Assembly: GCA_022447405.1 (NCBI GenBank)
Contig: JAKVCE010000054.1
Location: 1 to 9,704, forward strand
Direction of reading: 5' to 3'
DNA: 9,704 nucleotides
Source: Planctomycetota bacterium
Lineage (GTDB): Bacteria; Planctomycetota; UBA1135; GCA-002686595
In this document: in pieces, positions 1 through 5,286 of the stretch
How positions within the stretch are numbered: the stretch's first letter is position 1
Layout: every line of letters begins with the position of its first letter
Position numbers and translations under genes: made by a program
The notes under the pieces: model-generated
The model's input: only the letters and a program-made list of their open reading frames with translations
The model's database searches: none
What the model was told of the DNA's origin: nothing

Positions 1-355
1 TGCCCGCCACAGCGGTCGCGTAGCCCGCGTCCTGCGCCATGTGCGCGAAGGTCCGCTCGCCAGGGTCCAGGATCGAGAAGCTGACGTAGTTGCGGAGATT
101 GCTCTTCCCTGTCATCAGCTTGACCCGACTGGGCGTGCAGAGCGGCTGCGAATAGCAGCGCGTGAAGCGCGCCCCCTCTGCGGCGAGGGCGTCGAGGTTC
201 GGGGTCTCGTAGCTCGTCCCTCCGTAGCACCCGAAGGCCTCCACGCCGACATCATCCGCAAAGATCAGTACGACATTGGCAGGGCCATGTTGCTGCCTCG
301 CGGATGGAGCGACACAGGCGGCGAGGAGGAGAGCAGTGATCGCAGCACAGCGCAT
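1..355 (-). CDS. Type I sulfatase lipoprotein, N-terminal part (runs off window)
   Basis: Reading leftwards from an ATG at 355-353, the 118 complete codons present encode the start of an arylsulfatase-family enzyme, which hydrolyses sulfate esters, in planctomycetes usually on polysaccharides. Residues 1-14 form a lipoprotein signal (MRCAAITALLLAAC) with lipobox Cys14, so the enzyme is probably membrane-anchored outside the cytoplasm. Residues 28-35 (VVLIFADD) give the N-terminal strand with the metal-binding Asp pair D34-D35. Residues 69-77 (SQPLCTPSR) contain the C-x-P-x-R sulfatase signature, in which Cys73 is expected to become formylglycine; the following MTG and GYATA continue the family pattern. 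An in-frame TAG at 367-365, four codons upstream, limits the start to this ATG. No Shine-Dalgarno is evident. The gene diverges from the CotH-family gene. Substrate and full length cannot be judged because the rest lies outside the window. Confidence 0.93.
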   Translation of the reverse strand, partial: MRCAAITALLLAACVAPSARQQHGPANVVLIFADDVGVEAFGCYGGTSYETPNLDALAAEGARFTRCYSQPLCTPSRVKLMTGKSNLRNYVSFSILDPGERTFAHMAQDAGYATAVAG

Positions 356-551
356 GGGCCCAGACTAACCCGGGGGTGAGCGCGAGACCCCCTCTTAGAG
401 GGCCTCCAGGCGGCCTCAACACGAGATTCAAACTCATCAAAACTCGACCGAAGCCCAAGGCTCTCTGAACTGTTGTAACCTCATGCATGAGGCTCAATTA
501 AGGGCTTCATCTCTCTACGCAGGCACCAGCGCCTCCCCCACACACAAGACC
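356..551. promoter_or_regulatory. Divergent intergenic region between sulfatase and CotH-family genes
   Basis: This gap holds the promoters of two divergent genes and is visibly less GC-rich than its surroundings, mainly from about 411 to 505. On the plus strand a weak pair TTGTAA (473-478) and CAATTA (495-500), with a 16-nt spacer, could form a sigma70-like promoter; if so, transcription would begin near 507 and only the ATG at 552 could serve the CotH-family gene. On the minus strand TTGAGC (complement of 492-497) is a possible -35 with a poor -10. Both pairs are inferred from consensus similarity alone. Other content is a 13-nt inverted repeat CCCTCT-T-AGAGGG (390-402) and the palindrome at 479-492. 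Confidence 0.3.
479..492. promoter_or_regulatory. Perfect 14-bp palindrome, candidate operator
   Basis: CCTCATGCATGAGG equals its own reverse complement over all 14 bases and lies between the candidate -35 and -10 of the CotH-family gene in a divergent promoter region. A dimeric regulator could bind here. It also encloses the alternative ATG at 483. Roughly one such palindrome is expected by chance in a window this size, so the position is the main argument for function. Confidence 0.3.
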
Positions 552-3191
552 ATGTTCAGCCTCTCCATCGCGACCCTCGCCCTCTCCCTCTCCCCGGCCA
601 TCTCAAACAGCTCTGGCGACGAGCCTGAGCTCTACGATCCGACGGTCTTCAGGGTGTTCGAGATCGAGTTCGCCCAGTCCAACTGGTGGAACATCCTCGA
701 GGGCTACTACAACGCCGACAACGGGCAGATGCTTGAGGCGGATCTCACCGTGGACGGGGTCACGTACAGCCAGGTGGGCGTGGCCTTCAAGGGCAACTCC
801 TCCTTCTTCGGGCTGCCGAACAACTCGGAGAAGGCGTCCTTCTCCATCCAGATGGACTTCGTGGTCGCCGACCAAGAGCTCTATGGGGTCGACCAGATGA
901 ACCTGAACAACGGCTTCCAGGACCCGAGCTTCATGCGCGAGGTCCTGTACGGGAACCTCTCTGACCCCTTCGTCCCCATGCCGCGCGGCGCCTTCACCAA
1001 GCTCATCATCAACGGCGAGAACTGGGGCGTCTACCCGAGCGTCGAGCAGATCGACAAGAAGTTCTTGCGAGACAACTTCGAGTCTGACGAGGGCGTGCGC
1101 TGGAAGGTGCCTGGCAACACCAACGACCCGAACGCGAACGCTTTCCCGCTCCTCTACCTCGGGACGAACATCGGCGCGTACATGAACGGCTACGAGCTGA
1201 AGACCGACGGCGCCGTGAACCCTTGGGATCACCTCATCGAGACCTGCGACGTCCTCAACAACACGACGATCGCCCAGCTCGAGGACCAGATCGACGACGT
1301 CCTCGCCGTGGACCGCGCCATGTGGGTCGTGCTGATCGAGAACATCTTCATGGATGACGACAGCTACATCCGCAAGGGCGCCGACTACGCGCTCTACTGG
1401 AACGACTTCGACGGTCGGATGAACCTCATGCAGCGCGACGGCAACGAGGCCTTCGGCACGGGCAGCAACCCGACCTGGCCCGGCCCCAGCCTCTACGAGC
1501 TGAACCCCTTTTATCATGTGAACGCGACCAACCGGCCCGTCCTGAACCGCCTCCTCCAGATCGACGACTTCCGCCAGCGCTACCTCGCGCACTACCGCAC
1601 GCTCCTAGACGAGATGTGGAAGTGGGAGATCATCGGCCCCGTCGTCACGCAGTACGCGAACCTGATCGACGCCGAAGTGCAGGCCGACCCGAAGAAGCTC
1701 TTCACCTACAACGACTTCCTCACCAACCTGACCTCCTCCGTCAGCATCGGCAGCGGCGGCGGCCCCGGCGGACAGACCGCCCCCGGCCTCGAGAACTTCG
1801 TCATCAACCGACGCAGCTTCCTCCTCAACCACCCTGAGATCAGCCTCCCCGCTCCGACGGTCTCCGCGGTCAGCCATAGCCCGGCCGAGCCGGCCTTCGA
1901 CGAGACGTGCTGGGTCACTGCCGACGTCGCAGGACCTGACGCACCCATCGGCCTCGTCCGCCTCTACTGGCGCACGGGCGGCTCCTACGACACCGTGGAG
2001 ATGTTCGACGACGGCGCGCACCAAGACGGCCTCGCAGGCGACGGCATCTTCGGCGCAGCGATCCCCGTCTCCAGCTCTGGCATCGAGGTCCAGTACTACG
2101 TCCGCGCCGACAGCACCCCGCTCTCTGGGGGCGCGAGCTACTTCTGGCCCCGGACCCCTGAGTACACCCCGCTCGAGGTCGAGTTCGGCCTCGGCGCCTC
2201 CTCAGAGCCCGTGCGCATCACCGAGTACATGTACAAGGGCGAGGGCGGCGAGTTCTTCGAGATCACGAACATGGGCAGCGCGACCGTCAGCCTGAGCGGC
2301 TGGAGCATCGACGACCAGTCGGCGAACCCCGGCACCGTCGCCCTCTCTGGCTCTCTCCAGCCTGGCCAGTCGAAGGTGATCACCGAGACCGACAGCTTCT
2401 TCTTCGCCCTCGACTGGGGGATCCCCTCCAACCGCGTGATCGACATGGGCGAGAACTCTCTCCTCGGTCGCAACGACACGATCTACCTCTTCGACGCGAA
2501 CGACAACGTCGTCGACGTCCTCTCTTACGGTGACGAGGACTTCCCCGGCAGCCCGCGGACCGACGGCGCGAGCGCGACAGCGTGCGCTGCGGCCCTCGGC
2601 TCGAACGACCCCTTCAACTGGATCGTCGCCACCCCCGGCGACGCGCTCGGCTCCTTCGCCGCCGGCAACGGCTTCGACGTCGGCAGCCCCGGCACCTACG
2701 TCGCCCCCTCGAGCGGCTGCTCGAACGGCTCCGTCGGCGACTCCTACTGCTCCGGTGACGGGACCGGGACCGCCTGCCCCTGCGGGAACACCGGCGGCGC
2801 TGGTGAGGGCTGCGCCAACTCGACCGGATCGGGCGGCGTGCTCTCTGGCGCCGGCTCCGCGTCCGTCACGGCGGCGAACCTCGTGTTCAGCGGCTCCAAC
2901 ATCCCGGGCAACCAGCCGATCCTCTTCTTCCAAGGGAACAACGCCGTCAACTCGGGCGACGGGAACCTCTTCGGCGCTGGCCTGCGCTGCGCCGGCGGCG
3001 GCGTCCGTCGCCTGCAGGTGCTCTTCGCATCGAGCGCAGGAGAGGCCTCGACCTCAGTCAACATCCCCGCCGCGGGCGCAGTCTCCGCTGGCGACCTCAA
3101 GCGCTACCAGGGCTGGTACAGGAACCCCGGCGGTCCCTGCTCCGAGTCCTTCAACCTGACGCAGGGCCTGGAGATCACCTGGAGCGCCTGA
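552..3191 (+). CDS. Secreted CotH kinase-family protein with lamin-tail and Cys-rich C-terminal modules
   Basis: An 879-residue exported multidomain protein (902 if the in-frame ATG at 483 is used). Residues 1-16 (MFSLSIATLALSLSPA) look like a signal peptide without basic residues; the 23-residue extension from 483 has no recognisable content, so 552 is preferred, with moderate certainty. Residues ~35-430 match the CotH kinase family, atypical secreted or surface kinases: FKGNSS (K80 nearby), LIINGENWGVY, an acidic MDDDS (D268-D270) and RDGNEAFG (D296). The last motif stands where Bacillus CotH has W-D-x-D, so one acid is replaced by Asn; activity is uncertain. Residues ~440-535 form an Ig-like segment with MFDDGAHQDGLAGDGIFGA. 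Residues ~554-667 (VRITEYMY...GEFFEITNMG...LSGWSIDD) match a lamin tail domain. Residues ~725-879 are a Cys/Gly-rich module (C733, C742, C744, C754) ending in LEITWSA. Target unknown. Confidence 0.88.
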   Translation: MFSLSIATLALSLSPAISNSSGDEPELYDPTVFRVFEIEFAQSNWWNILEGYYNADNGQMLEADLTVDGVTYSQVGVAFKGNSSFFGLPNNSEKASFSIQMDFVVADQELYGVDQMNLNNGFQDPSFMREVLYGNLSDPFVPMPRGAFTKLIINGENWGVYPSVEQIDKKFLRDNFESDEGVRWKVPGNTNDPNANAFPLLYLGTNIGAYMNGYELKTDGAVNPWDHLIETCDVLNNTTIAQLEDQIDDVLAVDRAMWVVLIENIFMDDDSYIRKGADYALYWNDFDGRMNLMQRDGNEAFGTGSNPTWPGPSLYELNPFYHVNATNRPVLNRLLQIDDFRQRYLAHYRTLLDEMWKWEIIGPVVTQYANLIDAEVQADPKKLFTYNDFLTNLTSSVSIGSGGGPGGQTAPGLENFVINRRSFLLNHPEISLPAPTVSAVSHSPAEPAFDETCWVTADVAGPDAPIGLVRLYWRTGGSYDTVEMFDDGAHQDGLAGDGIFGAAIPVSSSGIEVQYYVRADSTPLSGGASYFWPRTPEYTPLEVEFGLGASSEPVRITEYMYKGEGGEFFEITNMGSATVSLSGWSIDDQSANPGTVALSGSLQPGQSKVITETDSFFFALDWGIPSNRVIDMGENSLLGRNDTIYLFDANDNVVDVLSYGDEDFPGSPRTDGASATACAAALGSNDPFNWIVATPGDALGSFAAGNGFDVGSPGTYVAPSSGCSNGSVGDSYCSGDGTGTACPCGNTGGAGEGCANSTGSGGVLSGAGSASVTAANLVFSGSNIPGNQPILFFQGNNAVNSGDGNLFGAGLRCAGGGVRRLQVLFASSAGEASTSVNIPAAGAVSAGDLKRYQGWYRNPGGPCSESFNLTQGLEITWSA

Positions 3192-3214
3192 GCGCCCCCA
3201 GACCCTTGACCATC

Positions 3215-3230
3215 GGGGGCTCGAGCCCCC
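3215..3230 (+). terminator. 16-bp palindrome 24 nt after CotH-family stop, possible terminator or leader hairpin
   Basis: GGGGGCTCGAGCCCCC is a perfect inverted repeat; as RNA it makes a six-pair G:C stem with a TCGA loop. It lies between the CotH-family stop and the DUF1080-redoxin start. No T run follows, so it is not a textbook intrinsic terminator and may merely pause polymerase or protect an mRNA end. Confidence 0.35.
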
Positions 3231-3252
3231 AACCTGCATCCAACCACCGCGA

Positions 3253-3271
3253 GCGGCTCGAGGAGAGCCGC
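3253..3271 (+). promoter_or_regulatory. Leader hairpin with AGGAG in its loop, upstream of DUF1080-redoxin gene
   Basis: GCGGCT (3253-3258) pairs with AGCCGC (3266-3271) around the seven-base loop CGAGGAG. The loop carries the only Shine-Dalgarno-like sequence near the ATG at 3282, AGGAG at 3261-3265, but its 16-nt distance is too long in linear sequence. The left arm can alternatively pair with the right arm of the preceding palindrome: CGAGCC (3223-3228) with GGCTCG (3255-3260). Any regulatory role is inference from base pairing alone. Confidence 0.3.
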
Positions 3272-3281
3272 ACATCCCCTC

Positions 3282-5039
3282 ATGAAATCACTCCGCACCC
3301 TCGCCGCTCTCGCTCTCTTCTCGCTCCCCACCTTCGCCCAGGACGCCGAGTGGCGTGACCTCTTCCCCGAGAAGGGGACCGACGGTTGGCACAACCCCTT
3401 CACCTGGGGCGAGGTGTGGCGCGAAGGCGAGGAGGTACACCTCAAGGCCAACAACAAGTTCTTCCTCGTGACCGAGGAGGAGTTCGGTGACTTCGAGCTC
3501 ACGATCGATGTGATGGTGCCCGAGGGCCCTGCGAACTCTGGCATCCAGTTCCGCAGCCACTACTCAGAGAACCGCGTCTGGGGATACCAGGCGGAGGTCG
3601 ACCCCACCGAGCGTGGCTGGGCAGGCGGGATCTACGACGAGGGCCGACGCGCCTGGCTCGTCCACCCGGAGAAGGGCTCACCTGAGTCCAAGGCCTTCGA
3701 CCGCTCGAAGTGGAACTCCTACCGCATCCTCTGCGTGGGTGATCACTCTCAGGTGTGGGTGAACGGCGTCAAGACAGCCGACCTCCGCGACACGATGGAC
3801 CTCAGCGGTCACATCGCGATCCAGCATCACGGCGAGAAGGGCCAGACCTACAAGTTCCGCCGCGCGCGCATCCGCGACCTCGGCCGCCACGAGTGGACGC
3901 CGCTCTTCAACGGTGACGACCTCTCTGGCTGGCGCGCCCTCCCGGGCGGCGAGTGGAAGGTGCAGGACGGCGTCATCGTCGGGACCTCCCCCGCCACCGA
4001 GCGCCGCCACGGCATCCTCCTCTCCGAGCGCAGCTACGAGGACTTCACGGCGCGCATCAAGGTCAAGATGAAGCACGGCGACAGCGGCTTCTACTTCCGC
4101 GCCGAGCCGAACGACTCGGGCGTCGGCGTCCACGGCTTCCAGGCCGAGCTCGACACCGAGGGCGAGGCTAAAGAGTTCAAGACCGCCGGCCTCTATGAGA
4201 CGGGCGGCCGCGCCTGGGTCGTGAACCCCGACCAGAAGAAGGTCGCCGAGCTCTGGAAGGAGGACGGCTGGAACGAGGTCGTGGTCTCTGCCTGGGGCCG
4301 CGACGTGAGCGTACGCTTGAACGGACACGAGACCGCCGCGCTCATCAATGACCCGGGCCGCACCTCCGGTCACTTCGGCCTCCAGCTGCACGGCGGCCAG
4401 GAGATGCACGTCGAGTTCCAGGCCATGGAGATCCTCACGCCGGTCAAGGCAGAGGTCTACCCGGAGTTCGCAGAGCTCGGCGCGCTCGCGCCGGACTTCA
4501 CGCTCACCGATCTCTCGGGGAACACGCACACGCTCAGTGACCTGCGCGGCAAGACCGTCGTCCTCGAGTGGTTCAACCCCGGGTGCCCCGTGGTCGTGCG
4601 CACGCACACCTCGGGTCCGCTCGTCACCATGGGCAACGATGTCTCCGGTGATGACGTCGTCTGGCTCGCCATCAACTCCGGCGCGCCGGGCAAGCAAGGA
4701 CACGGCGTCAAGGCGAACCGCGAGGCGGTGACGAAGTGGAGCATGGAGTACCCCGTCCTCATCGACGAGGCGGGGATCGTGGGGCAGCGCTACCGCGCGA
4801 GGACGACCCCGCACATGTACGTCATCAACCCTGAAGGGCAGCTCGTCTACAACGGGGCGATCGACAACTCCCCCAGCGGACGGCCTGGCGATGAGTACAA
4901 GAACTTCGTCGAGATGGCGCTCGAGTGCGTGGCCGATGGGCGCGAGATCGACTTCGGCGCGAGCCCCTACGGCTGCAGCGTCAAGTACGCGAGCGGCGGC
5001 GGCAAGGGCGGCGGCCGGCGCGGCCGCAAGCGCAACTAG
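3282..5039 (+). CDS. Exported double DUF1080 (3-keto-disaccharide hydrolase-like) plus redoxin fusion protein
   Basis: A 585-residue exported protein. MKSLRTLAALALFSLPTFA is a clear signal peptide with likely cleavage after A19, which fixes the ATG. Residues ~22-198 and ~203-390 are two DUF1080 copies (PF06439, concanavalin-like; some members hydrolyse 3-keto-disaccharides). They share EWRDLF/EWTPLFNGDDLSGW openings, FELTIDVMV/FTARIKVKM strands, NSGIQFRS/DSGFYFRA, GYQAEVD/GFQAELD and a G-[IL]-Y-[DE] step before RAW. Residues ~398-580 are a redoxin (AhpC/TSA, thioredoxin-like): GALAPDFTLTDLSG, EWFNPGCPVV with Cys435 but no CXXC, TTPHMYVINPEG (cis-Pro region), and Cys565 in YGCSVKY, the usual partner Cys of this redoxin subgroup. 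The tail is Gly/Lys/Arg-rich. It starts 90 nt after the CotH-family stop and may share its transcript unless the hairpin at 3215 terminates. DUF1080 activity and redox chemistry are family inferences; no substrate is evident. Confidence 0.9.
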   Translation: MKSLRTLAALALFSLPTFAQDAEWRDLFPEKGTDGWHNPFTWGEVWREGEEVHLKANNKFFLVTEEEFGDFELTIDVMVPEGPANSGIQFRSHYSENRVWGYQAEVDPTERGWAGGIYDEGRRAWLVHPEKGSPESKAFDRSKWNSYRILCVGDHSQVWVNGVKTADLRDTMDLSGHIAIQHHGEKGQTYKFRRARIRDLGRHEWTPLFNGDDLSGWRALPGGEWKVQDGVIVGTSPATERRHGILLSERSYEDFTARIKVKMKHGDSGFYFRAEPNDSGVGVHGFQAELDTEGEAKEFKTAGLYETGGRAWVVNPDQKKVAELWKEDGWNEVVVSAWGRDVSVRLNGHETAALINDPGRTSGHFGLQLHGGQEMHVEFQAMEILTPVKAEVYPEFAELGALAPDFTLTDLSGNTHTLSDLRGKTVVLEWFNPGCPVVVRTHTSGPLVTMGNDVSGDDVVWLAINSGAPGKQGHGVKANREAVTKWSMEYPVLIDEAGIVGQRYRARTTPHMYVINPEGQLVYNGAIDNSPSGRPGDEYKNFVEMALECVADGREIDFGASPYGCSVKYASGGGKGGGRRGRKRN

Positions 5040-5066
5040 CGCGGCCTCTGCCAGCGCCCGGTGATG

Positions 5067-5090
5067 CCACCGACCCCGCGGGGTCGGTGG
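5067..5090. terminator. Perfect 24-bp palindrome between convergent redoxin-fusion gene and tRNA
   Basis: Each 12-base arm (CCACCGACCCCG and its exact complement) is perfectly matched. It begins 27 nt past the stop at 5039 and its right edge (5088-5090) is the encoded CCA of the minus-strand tRNA. As RNA it would form a stem of about ten G:C-rich pairs on either strand, fitting a shared bidirectional terminator for two convergent units. Neither side has a T run, so intrinsic termination is not assured; it could instead be a 3'-end stabiliser. Confidence 0.55.
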
Positions 5091-5164
5091 TGGGCCCTCC
5101 AGGACTCGAACCCGGGACAAAGCGATTATGAGTCGCCTGCTCTAACCGACTGAGCTAAGGGCCC
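5088..5164 (-). tRNA. tRNA with CAU anticodon, best read as tRNA-Ile2 (lysidine type)
   Basis: The reverse strand folds into a complete 77-nt cloverleaf: acceptor GGGCCCT/AGGGCCC with seven perfect pairs, D arm GCTC...GAGC, anticodon arm GGCGA-CTCATAA-TCGCT, variable loop TTGTC, T arm CCGGG-TTCGAGT-CCTGG with one G:U pair, discriminator A, and encoded CCA at 5090-5088. The anticodon is CAU. The body, particularly TTAGCTCAGT, AGAGCAGGCGACTCATAATCG and the C4:G69 and C5:G68 pairs, closely resembles E. coli tRNA-Ile2, whose C34 is converted to lysidine by TilS so that it reads AUA; those two acceptor pairs are known TilS determinants. An elongator Met tRNA is the alternative, and initiator is unlikely because position 1 pairs. 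It lies antisense between the redoxin-fusion gene and the Yej operon. Confidence 0.93.
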
Positions 5165-5286
5165 TCCGCTGAGAGGGTGACGACCCAAAGCGCCCTGATC
5201 AAGCGGCAGGCCAGCCCCGAGAGGCGCCCAGATCGAATAGAATGCCGGGCTCGCCCCCCCATCCCTCACCGGAACCGCGCCCCGGC
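5165..5286. promoter_or_regulatory. Divergent region between tRNA and Yej operon, with candidate -10
   Basis: This 122-nt gap must hold promoters for the tRNA (leftward) and the Yej operon (rightward). TAGAAT at 5238-5243 matches the -10 consensus at five of six positions in a GC-rich context, but no good -35 lies 16-18 nt upstream. Transcription from it would begin near 5250, after the alternative ATG at 5242, which supports the ATG at 5287 for the first gene. For the tRNA, TTGATC (complement of 5198-5203) is a possible -35 with no good -10. No ORF or RNA gene is visible here otherwise. Confidence 0.35.

Noticed and set aside
41..379. Plus-strand frame of 112 codons at the left edge
   Set aside because: Antisense to the sulfatase signature on the minus strand; Arg/Ala-rich with no domain.
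390..402. Inverted repeat CCCTCT-T-AGAGGG near the sulfatase start
   Set aside because: Short, with too small a loop for a stable hairpin and no link to a promoter element; kept only as a note.
603..1592. Minus-strand frame of 329 codons opposite the CotH-family gene
   Set aside because: Val/Glu/His-rich translation without motif or signal peptide, entirely opposite a recognised domain.
2530..3159. Second plus-strand frame of 209 codons inside the CotH-family gene
   Set aside because: Ala/Pro/Ser/Thr/Arg repeats produced by reading a GC-rich Gly/Ser/Asp region out of frame.
3678..5120. Long minus-strand open frame (480 codons) opposite the DUF1080-redoxin gene
   Set aside because: Its translation is rich in Val, Ala, Arg, Asp and Glu without any domain, as expected for the complement of a GC-rich gene; the plus-strand frame has clear domains and it would also run through the tRNA.
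5242..5286. Earlier ATG for the binding-protein gene
   Set aside because: It would place 15 Pro-rich residues ahead of a complete lipoprotein signal and overlaps the candidate -10.
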